Source of the DNA: Celoporthe dispersa
Taxonomy: Eukaryota > Ascomycota > Sordariomycetes > Diaporthales > Cryphonectriaceae
NCBI GenBank assembly: GCA_016584495.1
Contig: WAID01000015.1
Span: 1,488,501-1,552,500, forward strand
DNA length: 64,000 nucleotides
Direction of reading: 5' to 3'
Shown: one piece after another, positions 1-12,407 of the stretch
Layout of the letters: the number at the start of each line of letters is the position of its first letter
Position numbering within the stretch: the first letter of the stretch is position 1
Position numbers and translations under genes: made by a program
The notes under the pieces: model-generated
Told to the model about the DNA's origin: nothing
The model's input: only the letters and a program-made list of their open reading frames with translations
Databases searched by the model: none

Positions 1-1685
1 GTCAACTGGCCATCCAGTGTTGAGATGGCAAGCTGTGTTGAATCGGGCCTCACGGCGATGTCGAGAACATCCGCTTGTAACTGCAAAGGCTCGCTGGTTT
101 GTGTCCTGTCGAACACGGACCATATCCTTGCGGTGCGGTCCCAGCTTCCGCTGACCAGGAGGCTGCCGTTTGGCGCAAAGGCGAGGGACGACACAGGTCC
201 CTCGTGGCCGGCCAGCTGATCCAGGAGCTGACCGGTCTGTACAGACCAGATATGAATATCAAAAGAGTCGAGGGACCCCGCGGCGACCACTTCTCCACTC
301 GGATCCACGGCCATACACGACCAGGAAAGCCTCGTGGGTGCCGTGAACGTCCTGAAGTTCCGATACCTGATCAGGTCCCACGCTCGTATTGACCCGTCCA
401 GGCTCGATGTGAAGAGCACATTGCCCTTCTTTGCAAACTCGCAAGCTGTGACGCCACTGGTGTGCTCAGTGAAGGTCACGATGCAGAAACCGGACTCAAT
501 GTCCCAGACCTTGATCTTGCCATCATCAGCTGTCGTGATGATCCGCTGCCCGTCTGGTGAGTACACCAGCGAGTTCATCGAATCAAAGTGACCCTGCTGC
601 TTCAGTATGTATGATTCTGACTGCCACTCCCAGACTAGCAGTTGGCCTAGCTTCGAGGCACCAAATGCCAACCACTCGCCGCTCTTATTCACCGTGACGA
701 AGTCGATGTCGTTTTGTGATATGCTCAGGGTGTGTATTTGATTGAAGTCGGGCATCTCGTATAGCCCGAAGATGCCATTAGAGAAACCCGCGACGAGGAG
801 GTTCGAGTCGGCATGATACGCGGCGCATTTGACATGGGCATTGTTCTGCATGAAGTAATGCTTGTTGACGATTCTCCAGCGCAGCTTGGTCTCGTCTTCC
901 ACATCCTCCTCTTCGTCCATCTCGTCGTCCTTGCGCCTTGGACCGACATATCTCCACTCAAAGACGGCGCCGTCCTTGCTAACGGTATAGACTGCCTCCT
1001 GGTCTTTCGAGAAGTACGCGCCAACGACGGCCTGTCTGTGGCCTGACAAGACCGTCGGTACGAAACCTTCCTCGGCGGCCAAGCTCCATATCCTTGCGGT
1101 CAAGTCTTTGGACGCAGTGAGGAAGAATCTTGAATCGCTCGACCATTCTATATGCCGTACGTCGTCGTAGTGACCGGTATGTGTGTGGTACTTCACGAAC
1201 GGCGCGAACTCGAGCTCCCCTTCAGGATTGGTGTCGGGCGTGGACGGCACATGCCATACCTCAATCTTGCGACCCAGACCGACGGCGAAGTAGCGACCGG
1301 ACGGGGAGAACGAGAGGGCGGTGACAGCGGTCTTGAAGGAAAAGTGGTATATGCCGATCCGGCGGTTGACGTTGGTCAGGATGGCCTGCCCATCTTCGTC
1401 GACTGTGAGGAGGAGATTGCCCTGTGGTGTGAGGCCTATCCTCGCGATATTCGTTCTGTGGGCAAACGGGAGGGTGTACGACTTGTTACTATAGCCAGCG
1501 AGGGGTCAGCAAGTCTTGTCACAAGGCCGTCTTCATCGCCGCAGTGTCGCATACTTGACCAGGTCGAAAACAGTCACCCTGTTCCCTACCGGAGAGTAGA
1601 GATGAGTACCGTCTGGGTTGAACAGGAGATTACCCCTGCTGTAGACTGTTCCAAGAAGATTAGAGAACCTGAAATCGGTCTTCAT
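1..1685 (-). CDS. PWP2: PWP2/UTP1, WD40 subunit of the SSU processome, 5' part (cut by left edge)
   Basis: Exons are 1555..1685 and <1..1488, separated by a 66-nt GT-AG intron (1489..1554). The start at 1685 gives the N-terminus MKTDFRFSNLLGTVY, which matches the Pwp2 family, and splicing restores the conserved DLVNNKSY. About 540 residues are visible, with no stop or frame break before the window edge; family members run to about 900, so the C-terminal Utp12-type region is missing. Repeated WD40 blades are clear (for example GHRQAVVGAYFS, GHFDSMNSLVYSPDG, GHEGPVSSLAF). Pwp2 is a U3 snoRNP-associated nucleolar scaffold (UTP-B) needed for 18S rRNA processing; that role is family knowledge. The upstream methionine at 1715 is in frame but lies before the conserved start. 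Confidence 0.95.
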
Positions 1686-2261
1686 CTTTGGGAACTGTCC
1701 ATGCCTGTCGGGCAAACACTGGTTGAGATTCTGAAGATGGAAATTCTAGAAATTTAATGGGCCTTATCTTATCTGGAGAAGCAGAAACAAAAGCATGTAG
1801 AATTCACACAGCAGAATAGACTACTGGGCTGTCCCAAACAGAGGGTACATGCAGCAGAGAGAGCCCTTGCAGCACAATTCTGGTACTGTCAGATAGTGCT
1901 GGCTTTGCTCCCCCTGGACTTGGTCTGTGCGTCAGGACTCCATAGCCAGAGGGTTAGTGCAGAGACCTCACCCCTGCAGGGGACCATGCCCACACTCCAC
2001 GTCGACAAGGTACTGCTGGGGAGTGCCGGTGACCCCTTTTCTTCTAACAGTGGTCAGGAAATTGGACCATCTGCGCGTACCTTTCCTGCTAAATTGTCAA
2101 TCGACAACAGCCGCCCCTTCCCTTCAGTCCAGTTGCTGAGACAACTTCTGATTTCCACCTCGAGTGCAAGACGAAGCTCCATCCTGGTGCCAAACACGAA
2201 CAACAAAACATCGCCAATTGGACCATCTACAGCACCCGCCTGATCTCCCAATACGCCCAAA
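1686..2261. other. intergenic, divergent PWP2/CDC12 promoter
   Basis: These 576 bases separate two divergent starts. No conserved ORF, RNA gene or repeat is evident. The part before CDC12 is pyrimidine-rich, like fungal leaders. Confidence 0.6.
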
Positions 2262-3739
2262 ATGGCCGAGAACAGCGCCAGTCCGATCGGCATTGCCAAT
2301 GTATGCAGCTCCGGGAGCACGTCTCCGCCCTTTTCCATCAAGATCGCGAAGCCTGGAGGCCCAGCCTTCGAGGAGTTCTCAGCTGTCCATGGATCAATAT
2401 CTCGCTGACTCACAAACCGTATAGCTGCCTAACCAGAGGCACAAGATCGTGGCCAAGAGAGGCGCAGCCTTCACTATTATGGTAAGTTGCGAGGCGGACG
2501 TTTAAAGCCATCGACCAGGGCGCCACGGGTCCTAACTAGCACAACAGGTTGCCGGCGAGTCTGGTCTCGGAAAGACGACCTTCATCAACACCCTCTTCTC
2601 CACGACCATCAAGAACTATGCCGATCACAAGCGCAGGCACCAGAAGCAGGTCGACAAGACCGTCGAGATCGAGATCACAAAGGCCGAGCTGGAAGAGAAG
2701 TTCTTCAAGGGTACGTCGCACAACAGAACAAGGGGAAGGGTCGTATCACGGCAAGAGAGCAATAAACTGACCCCGTGCAGTTCGCCTGACCGTCATCGAC
2801 ACCCCCGGCTTCGGTGACTATGTCAACAACAGGGATTCGTGGATGCCCATCATCGAGTTCCTCGACGACCAGCACGAATCCTACATGCTTCAGGAGCAGC
2901 AGCCCCGCCGAAATGACAAGATCGACCTCCGGGTCCACGCCTGCCTGTACTTCATCCGGCCCACGGGCCACACCCTGAAGCCTCTCGATATTGAGGTCAT
3001 GAAGCGTCTCTGCTCTCGCGTCAACTTGATTCCCGTCATTGCCAAGGCTGACACCCTTAGCCCTGGCGACCTCGCCAAGTTCAAGCAGCGCGTACGTTGG
3101 GGATCATGCACCCTTTCCCTCCACCTTCTAGGTATTGGCTGTTTGCTGACTTCTGGCTAGATCCGAGCTGTCATCGAGGCCCAGAGCATTAAGATCTACC
3201 AGCCCCCGGTCGAGGAGGACGATGAGGCCGCTGCTCAGCATGCGCGCAGCCTCATGGCCGCCATGCCCTTTGCCGTCATTGGTTCCGAGAAGGACGTCAA
3301 GACCGGCGATGGTCGTATCGTGAAGGGCCGCCAATACTCATGGGGTGTTGCCGAGGTCGAGAACGAGGAGCACTGCGACTTCAAGAAGCTGCGTTCCATC
3401 CTCATCCGCACCCATATGCTCGACCTCATCCACACCACCGAGGAGCTGCACTACGAGGCCTACCGTGCACAACAGATGGAGACCCGCAAGTTCGGCGAGG
3501 CGCGTCCGCGCAAGCTGGACAACCCCAAGTACAAGGAGGAAGAGGAGGCCCTCCGGAAGCGGTTCACCGAGCAGGTCAAGATCGAGGAGCAGCGTTTCAG
3601 ACAGTGGGAGCAGAAGCTCATTGCCGAGCGTGACCGTCTTAACAAGGATCTGGAGCAGACTCATGCACAGATCAAGTCCCTCGAGCAGGAGCTGGAGCAG
3701 ATGCAGGGCACCGCCGTCCGCAGCCACGGTCGTCGTTAG
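2262..3739 (+). CDS. CDC12: septin, CDC12 type (AspC-like)
   Basis: The gene model is join(2262..2300, 2425..2481, 2548..2710, 2781..3091, 3161..3739), 382 aa, and all five exons join in phase. The start ATG opens MAENSASPIGIAN, and the next exon supplies LPNQRHKIV, the septin N-terminal signature. The P-loop GESGLGKT is at about residues 35-42, followed by DTPGFGD (G3) and AKAD (G4). The C-terminal third is a charged coiled coil from about residue 300. The block RKLDNPKYKEEEEALRKRF and the QRFRQWEQ motif match Cdc12 better than Cdc3, Cdc10 or Cdc11. Septins polymerise into filaments at septa and hyphal tips; as Cdc12 it should sit inside the hetero-octamer. The coding sequence shows no break. 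Confidence 0.95.
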
Positions 3740-4356
3740 GGCCACGAGGTGACAGCTTAGGACCTACCTAGCGTCAGCATCTGGAGAACCCGGTTGCTCA
3801 TCCGACCCGGAGTCCATGATTGCCCCGGCAGGCGGGCATCATACATGAGGTTTCTATCAAAAGGAGCTGTGAGCCGTTTGGGATACGCCTTTGGGCCTGC
3901 TTGCGGCTGTCGAGTCTGCGTCTCGGGTCAGTAGTGGGCAAGGCATGGAAATTCATCCGACACTTTTGTCGCTTTCTTCTTTATTTTCGAGCGGGTGAGA
4001 ACACGGAAGTCCTAATCGAAGTGGGACAGCTGTTGCCTACTGGTCTGCCGTTTTGCTTCCACTCGAGGACCATTATTTGCGAGGCCTCTTACCTTATTCT
4101 TACAGTAACCATGTAATCTTCTGTCACTTTCATGATACCAATTAATGAGAATGGCTGAACCCCCTTCGAAACGTATATTGAGTGTTACGAAAACCCAAGC
4201 GGGTGGAAAATGCATCCGAATCCCATTTCAAAATAGAGTATCACCTCCACGACGCTGACGATGGCCCGGCTCCTGCGCTCGCTCCGTCATCAAATCGTGG
4301 CGGACATGTTGATATGCACACGCTTATTACTCCGAAAATGCGCCCAGTGCACTCCC
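3740..4356. other. intergenic, convergent 3' regions of CDC12 and the PDK-like gene
   Basis: These 617 bases lie between two convergent genes and should hold both 3' UTRs. I see no ORF with family resemblance and no notable repeat. Confidence 0.6.
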
Positions 4357-5996
4357 TTATACGGCATCCATCATGGCCCTCGTGAGCAGCTGCTCGTTCT
4401 TGTTGCCCAGCTTGGACACCTGGAAGAACACATCCACGCCATAGCCCCACAGACTCTGTAGTTCCAGGCTCCCTGCCCAGTACTCGGCGTAAATCCTACT
4501 GAGGGCAATCCCATGCCCAGCCTCAAGTTGGGCGGCCTGCTTGTCAGAGATGACAGTGAGCTCACATAGCTGGTGCTCGGCCGCCTCCGCCTCGTCCTCT
4601 CGCTGCTTTGGTCGCTCTCCGGGGGTTCGTCGACACGGACCTCCTGGAGAGTGGCGGCCATCATGGGCACTTGGGTCAGGTTGGAGAGTATCCGCTGGCT
4701 GTGTGGGCCCTTGCAGAACGACCATAGGTATGGCAGGACGTCCCGTGGGATGCCGCCGCCCTGGTCGGAGACGCGGATCACGACATGCTTTGAGGACTCG
4801 CAGATGGTGACCTCTATTGGGGGCGGGTTCGACTTTCCTGCACCCTCCTGTAGCTGTCTTTCAATCACGCTCTGAACGGAGTTGCGCAGCAGTTCACCGG
4901 TGATGTACTCCATGTGACTGAGGATGAACGGGAAGTTAGCATCCAGATGGCCTGACAGCTTGATCTCCGGGAGCACGACGTCTTCCCCATACGCAGACCT
5001 GGCAAGCTCGAGGACGGCACGTCCACAACGCTGGACGGTGTCTGCGGCGTTACATCTCAGGAAGACCTTGCCGATGAAGTCGGTCTCCTGTACTTTCACG
5101 CCGGGTGTGAAGGTGGGCGAGTGAAAGGTTTCTGTGAGTGAGAGGTGTTGTTCTGCTATCACACGGCGCGAGATCCGCTGGATATCGTTAGAACACTGTC
5201 TGTCACAGATCTGATTACTATGCTCACCGATCGCAGGATAGCATTCATGAAGCCATCCAATTCCTTGGCTGGGAGCATGCCATCGGCACTTGTCTCCAGA
5301 ATGCCGTTCGCCAGCCTGGGGATCACGGACAGGTGCTTCTTCAGCATGTCACTAATGACCTCGCAGAAGGCGTCGTTGTCCTCAAGGGTCCGGATCTCGG
5401 GCACCCTCCTGAACTTGTCGAAGGCCTCATAGTACAGCTCATAGACATCGTTGAAGTGCTCGTTCGCCACGACACAGTACGGCAGGGTCTGCATGTCCCG
5501 GATCCGATGTGCAAGCCTGGGATCGGGCCGAGTCAGTAAGGCACGAGCTCTGCCACACGAGTGTCCCAGCGCGCGAGAACGTACCTCCTGGGCAGCTCCG
5601 TCCTTACGTAGTTGGCCGAACTAACGAGCCTCTGTTCGTTCAGAGAGCGCCCGAACACCATAAGCTGCCGCAGGCTGATGGGCCTGGCCTCCTTGCTCAC
5701 CCAGCTACCTCAGGCGAGAAGTCAGTCAGTCGGTCGATCGATCAGCGAGCCACGCACACACACCCACACCCGCGAGACATATGCGAAGACAAAACATACT
5801 CATCCAGAATGGATACGGCCCTCCACCTGTGATGGACCCCACGTGTCTGCTCGTGTCGCCGCAGGTGTGGTCGTGGAGGGTGTCCAGCTGGCCTCGGGGC
5901 CAGGAGCAACAGACCCAGGGCTGGGTCCTGGAAGTGCAGCCACCTCGCACCCAGGCTCATCATGTCTGATGCCCTTGGGCCCACCGATCGCGACAT
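4357..5996 (-). CDS. mitochondrial pyruvate/branched-chain dehydrogenase kinase (PDK family), one frame break
   Basis: Exons on the minus strand are 5800..5996, 5585..5704, 5228..5516 and 4357..5177 (introns 95, 68 and 50 nt). About 475 aa result after allowing for one missing base. The arginine-rich N-terminus looks like a mitochondrial presequence. Next come LDDWVSKEARPISLRQL, the alpha-helical domain (HRIRDMQTLPY, FRRVPEIRTLEDN, SRRVIAEQHL) and the GHKL ATP site: the N box near HMEYITGELLRNS, then DQGGGIP and LRLGMGLP. PDK-family enzymes phosphorylate the E1 subunit of the 2-oxoacid dehydrogenase complexes in the matrix. Right after GMGLP the frame shifts: the conserved LSRIYAEYWAGSLEL and the end KLGNKNEQ lie one base out, and exon 4 has 821 nt where 822 are needed. 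The linker near 4555-4610 also looks more protein-like in the neighbouring frame. Start could be 5996 or the later in-frame ATGs near 5960. I cannot separate PDK from BCKDK. Confidence 0.88.
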
Positions 5997-7760
5997 TCTT
6001 CCGGCGCTGGTGCCATATGAATGACTGATCCGTTACAGCAGCGAGCGGCCTAGAGTATCGACAGATGATGAAAGTGTGAAACTGTCTAGGGTGTTTTGTG
6101 GCCTTTAAGGGAATGGAGAGAACAAGAAATGCTGGATGCATGTGGGCAGGTTCGAGGCCCTCTGAGACCCAGGCCAAGCCGAGGAGTGATGCATCTGCTT
6201 GTGGTTCAAACCCCCCTGGGAGTCATTGCAGCTCAAAAGTGGGGAGCTTAGTATGGGAAATGCTACCCCACCAAAACCGTAGTATCCATCAAACACTGTA
6301 CCGAACTACACAGTCAAACAGCATTTTCAATAAGCCCTACCCTAGAACTCACGGGATTTTTAGAGAGAGCAGGAGATTTTAGAGGCACAGGGCAAAAGCA
6401 CCAACTATCCAGCTGATGAATTCCCTGCTCTTGCCAACATTATCCTCCCAAGCCCATGTATATACGCTGCGATACACCCATCTTCAAACTACTCACCCGA
6501 GGGGCTTCCTGCTAAGCTCTTCCATCTCTGGCTGTCCTCAGCCCATCTAGAATTAGAGGATGCCTGTGGCCCAGAGTCTATGTTTTGGGTATACCCTCTT
6601 CATTTGGCAGGGGAGAAGGGCAGACAGGAAAAAGAGATGCCGGGAACCAACTAAGTCAAGAGTCCAGGGGATGCTACCGGGCCAGCAGGCCTGCGGTATT
6701 CACTCCCAGGTTAGTAGTGTCGTTCTAGTCTAGAGCAAGAAAGTGAACGTCATATCATCGAGGGGCAGTCCAGGCAGTGACAGGGATGATGGATGTCTTA
6801 AGGCTTGAGTAAGCTGGGGAGTTAGAGGAGGGAGCTTCGCCTCAGCCGGTTCCCTAGTGGGAACACTCCAGTGACTGTTCTCAATAGTAGTAGGCTGCAA
6901 TCACTACACTGTACACACACACTCCCTAGTGATTGCTTACTTGGAAAGTCTCTTGCATCGTGAATCCCCAAAACCCTACACGTCGCCACCAGTGCAACAT
7001 CTACACTTCAACACTCAGGACTGAATCCTAGTGCTGCTTATTCTCTATGTTTCCTCTTCTCCCCACTTTGGCTATTGCTGCTTGTCTCTGACCGAAAGCA
7101 GAGCCATCATTTGTTGATTACTCGCCCGTGACGTCTTAGCTGCTGGCCCAAGCACGCGCTCTCTCTCGCTTTCCTTTCTTCGACCTGCTGCAGCGTGTTT
7201 CTGGGCTTGGCCGAGGTGCACCTCTTTCTCGCTCAAATCCCAGCCCGCACCTATCACCACCCGACCTCGTCCATTGCAGCTGCTTTGCTGCCAACACTGT
7301 CCAAGTCAAGACAGCGACGACTACCTACTCACTCCTTCTCCTCATTTGCACCCTCGAGGCTTAACAAAGGGCTGGCCTTGGTCCTTGTCGCAAAGATGGT
7401 AGGTCGATCCTCCAGCAGCAACACCACTCCTCCGTCCTGCAGCCCCTCCATACGAGACCTTCACCGTGCCATAGCCTCGCCCTGCCAGTCTCGCACTTCT
7501 TTCTTCTTTCTTCCTGCCAGCAATCTCTGCTGCTCCTTGAGGAAATCTACCTCCCCTCCGTCATGCCTCTCCTCGCTCGAAGGTTCGGGAGGAGGTCCCG
7601 TCGTACCCGAAGCAGTCCGCCTGGAGGGAACTGGGTGTCCCTCCATACACCCAGGGCCACAGCATCTAGCCCAGTCGACCACACGCCCCCCTCCGAGCCG
7701 TCACCCCCCCTCTCTGTGCAGCTCACTCCCTCCTCTTCACATACCCACAGCTCCGTACCA
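5997..7760. other. intergenic, divergent PDK-like/UBP15 region and UBP15 leader
   Basis: This stretch has no convincing gene. From about 7000 it becomes CT-rich and looks like a long 5' leader of UBP15. It contains an upstream ATG at 7396, directly followed by GTAGGT, which could start a short uORF or be a leader splice donor. A CRE-like TGACGTC lies at about 7130. Confidence 0.5.
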
Positions 7761-10700
7761 ATGGACGATGTCTGGGAGTTCCTGCGTGGCGAGGTTGCTA
7801 ACTTGGATGTGCGCGATGAGGCCTTCAACCCAGACATGCATTCCCCCAACGACATGATGGTCGACCCCGAGGAGCACATCGTCGAGCCCACCGAGAACGG
7901 CGCTGAGAAGGATAACCTCACCATCATCAACCCAGACAATCTCGAGACAGAGGCAGACCAGCTGCAGGACCTTACGAGGGCAGACGACCGTACGTCCTCA
8001 CTGCGTGGCATGACAGCTGTGGAGGAGGAGGAGGAGGAGATGCTGATGTCCCACAGATGATGCCATGAAGGAGATTGTTCTGCCGGCCCTGGCCGAGGAC
8101 CCCAAGATCCTGTCCGACACCGTCTTCACATGGGAGATCGAGAACTGGCGCGCGCAGAATAAGAAAGAGCACGGCCCTATCTTCCAGGCCGGGGGTTTCC
8201 CTTGGTACGGTCCATGTCCGTCCGGCCCGGAGCTTTCCACGAGCTAATGTCAGTGTACAGGCGGATATTGCTCTTTCCCTTTGGCAACAACGTTGACCAG
8301 TGCTCGATATACCTGGAACATGGATTCGAGGCGAACGAGATCCCCGAGGACTGGAGCTGCTGCGTGCAGTTTGCTCTGGTACTCTGGAACCCGAACGAGC
8401 CCACAATCTTTGCCCACCACAGCGCCCACCACAGGTTCACCAAGGAGGAGAGCGACTGGGGCTTCACAAAATTCCTCGAGAACCGGCGGATGTATGCCGC
8501 GTGGGATGCTTCGAACCGGCCCATGGTCGAAAATGATTTTGCCAACATCACTGTGTACGTCCGACACGTGGAAGATGAGACTGGCGTTCTGTGGCATAAT
8601 TTCAACAATTACGATTCAAAAAAAGAAACAGGTTTCGTCGGGCTCAAGAACCAGGGCGCCACCTGCTACCTGAACTCGCTCCTCCAATCTCTTTATTTTA
8701 CGAATGCGTTCCGGAAGGTGAGAGTCCAAGCATGCTCGCTCGTGGTGCGCGGCTCATTGCTGATCGTCGTGTGCAGGCTGTGTACGAGATCCCGACCGAG
8801 CAGGAAGAGAGCATGAACAACAGCGCCTACACGCTTCAGCGGCTGTTCTATCAGCTGCAGACCTCAAACTCAGCAGTGGGCACGAACGAGCTGACCAAGT
8901 CCTTTGGCTGGGAGACGAGGCATATCTTCGAGCAGCAGGACGTACAAGAGCTGTCGCGCAAGCTGATGGAGCGCATGGAAGAGAAGATGAAGGGCACCAA
9001 GGCCCAGAACGTCTTACCGCAGATGTTCAGCGGCAAGATCAAGACGTACATATCGTGCATCAACGTCGACTACGAATCCAGCCGGGTAGAAGATTTCTGG
9101 GACGTCCAGCTCAACGTCTCCGGAAACAAGAACCTGCAGGAGAGCTTCCAAGACTACATCCAGGTCGAGAAGATGGAGGGCGAGAACCAGTACATGGCAG
9201 GCGATCAGTTCAAGCTGCAGGACGCCAACAAGGGCGTCATATTCATGAGCTTCCCTGATGTTCTGCACCTGCAGCTCAAGCGCTTCGAGTACGACTATAT
9301 GAGGGACACCATGACGAAGATCAATGACCGGTACGAGTTCCCCGAGACCTTCGACGCGTCGCCGTTCCTGTCGGAGGACGCAGACAAGTCTCAGCCGTGG
9401 ACATACCAGCTGCACGGTGTGCTAGTACATAGCGGCGACCTCAATGCAGGTCACTACTACGCGTTCTTGAAGCCAAACAAGGAGGGATGGTTCTACAAGT
9501 ACGATGACGACAAGGTGACCAAGGCGACGAGTCGGGAGGTTTTAGAAGACAACTTCGGCGGGGAGTATCGGCAACCGCAGAACAACATCCGAAATCCTCT
9601 GCAGAGGAAAGCGCCTATTATGCGCCCTAATAGCGCCTACATGTTGGTGTACATCCGGCAGTCCAAAGTGGACAACATCCTTTGCCCCGTCACACAGGAG
9701 GATATCCCCAAGCATCTGCGTCTCAAGTTCGAAGAGGAGGCTGCCATCCGCGAAGCTAGGAGGAAAGAGCGTGAGGAGCAGCACCTCTACATGGCCGTCA
9801 GGGCCATCGTGCCATCTAGTTTTGCGGAGCATGGCGGAACGGACCTCGGAAACTTTGACGCGAACCCCGAGATGGATCCGTCTGCGCCCAGGTTCTATCG
9901 GACGTTGCGCTCCTCCACCGTACAGGACCTTGTCAACCGCATCGCCGAGGACATTGAGGAGGATCCCAAGAAAGTGCGCCTCTGGATGATGGTGAACCGA
10001 CAGAACAAGACCGTCCGTCCGGACACCCCTATGATGGATGTGCGCCTGACGGTCGAAGAGACCTACAACAAGAGCCAGAGCCATCATAACAACGTGCTCC
10101 GCGTCTGGGTGGAAGTTGCGGAGGAGGTCAACGCCGATGGCGAGGTCGTCTGGCCAACGTACCAGAGCCAGAGCAACGGCATGGTGGTCAAGAATGACCT
10201 GATCTTGCTCTTCATGAAGCACTTCGATGCCGAGACCCAATCTCTCCACGGCGTAGGACATGTCTACATCAACAAGGAAAAGAAGGTCGAGGAGCTCGTC
10301 CCCCTGATCTGCAAGAAGATGGGCTGGGGCGAGAAGCCGTCAGGCGACGATAAGGTGATGCTCTGGGAAGAGATCAAGCCCACCATGATCGAGAGCCTCA
10401 GGGCGAAACAGACGCTCAAGACTGCCGAGCTTCAGGACGGCGACATCGTCTGCTTCCAGAGGATGACCGAGAAGAAGTCCGGCCTTGAGAAGAGGCTCGG
10501 GCTGGGCGACAAGGCATCCGAGGAACCGTAAGTGACTTGACACCAGCAGCCCTCCTCCCGGCCCCTTTACTGACAGGTGATGTAGTCCCAAGAAGACAGA
10601 CCGCTGCGAGGACGCAAGAGAGTACTACGATTTCCTCCAGTACAAGAGGACGGTCAAGTTCCACGCCCACCCAACGCGTGCTGATCCCAACAAGTACCCT

Positions 10701-11748
10701 CCATTTGAGCTTGTTCTTAGTGCGAAGATCACCTACGACCAGCTGGCCGAGAAGGTTGGTGCCGCGCTGGAGGCGGACCCGACGCACCTGCGATTCTACA
10801 CGGTGAACGCCACCACTGCTGCCCCCAGAGTTGCCATAAAGCGGTTGTCCACCAACCAGACCCTGCAGAGCATCTTGACGCCCTCCGGGTACTCGACACT
10901 CAACCAGGGCCACAGGAACGACGCCTTGTACTTTGAGGTCCTGGACATGAGCCTGGCTGAGCTTGATACCAAGAAGAACATCAAGATCACCTGGCTGAGC
11001 GAGGGCATCACCAAGGAGGTAAGGCGTGTGCCGTGTTCGACATGGTTGTGACATCAGCTGAGCAGAAATGACAGGAACCCTTCGACATCCTGGTGGCCAA
11101 GAACGGGATTATTGAGGATGTCATCAGTGGCGTTGTCAAGAAGGCCCAGGTCCCCGACGAGGCCGAAGCGGGTAAGATTAGGGTGTTCGAGGTGAACAAC
11201 CACAAGATCTTCCGAGAGATGTCCCGCGAGTATCCCGTCATCAGCATCAACGAGTACACCGGACTCGTCGCCGAGCGGATGCTGGAGGAGGAAGCGGAAG
11301 CGACAGACAAGGACTTTATCAACTGCTTCCACTTTCAAAATGAGCCCAACCGGGCGCACGGCATGCCGTTCAGGTTCTTACTTGTAAAGGTAGGCGGCAG
11401 TGCAGTTCACCGGGCCAAGATCTACCGGCTGACACAAGCCCTGTATATAGGACGAGAAATTCGGCGATACGAAGAAGCGCCTGGAGAAGCGGACGGGCCT
11501 GAAGGGCAAGAGCTTTGAGAAGATCAAGTTCGCGCTGGTCCGGCGTCCATATTCGAAGGTGCACTACCTTCAGGATGGTAAGCTAGCCAGGGAGCGGGAC
11601 TTTCTTTGTGTAGTTCTCGGACGCTGACTAGAGTGCAGATGATGTCCTGACGGAGCTGGCTACCGAAGACGACGACAACCTCGGATTAGACCATGTCGAC
11701 CGTACACGGTCGGCTCGTAATGGGGCTGGAGATCTGTTCCTCAAATAA
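7761..11748 (+). CDS. UBP15: ubiquitin C-terminal hydrolase, USP7/UBP15 type
   Basis: The model is join(7761..7989, 8057..8204, 8261..8717, 8777..10527, 10586..11018, 11075..11389, 11451..11577, 11639..11748), 1189 aa, every junction in phase and no frame break. After an acidic N-terminus comes a MATH/TRAF domain (about residues 80-225, with QAGGFPW, FGNNVDQ and WGFTKFLE). The USP domain follows: Cys box GLKNQGATCYLNSL with Cys at about 261, and His box NAGHYYAFLK with His at about 504. The C-terminal half holds USP7-type ubiquitin-like domains. It removes ubiquitin from nuclear and peroxisomal substrates and cell-cycle regulators in related species. The start at 7761 (ACCAATGG context) is the first ATG in frame with the conserved region; homologs vary here. 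The end GDLFLK then TAA closes the last exon. Confidence 0.96.
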
Positions 11749-12407
11749 CCTTGCACGGCGGGCTTGTTGGACAGGGTACCGTTCAGGGGCGAAGTATATC
11801 TGTAAAGTGCAACATTCTCTGTGTTCTAAACCGAAGGCTCCTCGGTGGGAACTCATGGGTTGGCCCTTTGTATGTGTTTGGCCTTCGGGACAATAGGAAT
11901 ATTGATATGAACACGGCCGGGGAGGAGTGGGGGAAATCGCCGGCGGACATCTTTTGTTTTTTTTTTTCTCTTCTTCTTTTTCTTCTGTTTCGGAAACCTG
12001 TTGGCAAGCAAAGACTAGTCGTTGCATAAACGATTCTCTAGACCTACCAAACCCGCACGTGAATTTCGAGGTCAAGTCATCTTTCTGTTATTTGATTTAC
12101 TTTTTTTCCTCCCCTAACGAGGCATGAAATGAATGCTTGTTTTTTTTTTTTTTTTTTTTTGGTTTGGGGGGGGGACCACCCGTCGCCAAGACCTGCCATG
12201 GGCGCCCGAGACCGGCCCATCCTATAGCAAAAGTTGGCGGGATCTTATCTTATCGGAAATCTTCCAAGCAGCCAAACCAAACCTCCCATGTAACAAAATC
12301 AAAGTCTCCCTCGAGCCATCCACATTGTCGTCGCCCGTTCTCGTAATCGCCCACAGCTTTTTCCACGTTCGCCCTTCTCCGACCCACGCCCCCTGTCCGA
12401 CCAGATC
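11749..12407. other. intergenic UBP15-TIM22
   Basis: These 659 bases carry the UBP15 3' UTR and the TIM22 promoter. They contain a T/C-rich tract near 11,950-11,985 and a long T run followed by a G run at 12140-12174. No gene is seen. Confidence 0.6.
12139..12174 (+). repeat. T(about 21) plus G-run tract
   Basis: A run of about 21 T is followed by GGTTT and nine G, some 230 bases upstream of the TIM22 start. It is a poly(dA:dT)-type promoter tract, and a place where sequence length is unreliable. Confidence 0.85.

Noticed and set aside
6145..6230. B-box-like GGTTCGAGGCC and GGTTCAAACCC
   Set aside because: No pairing T stem or cloverleaf could be drawn around either.
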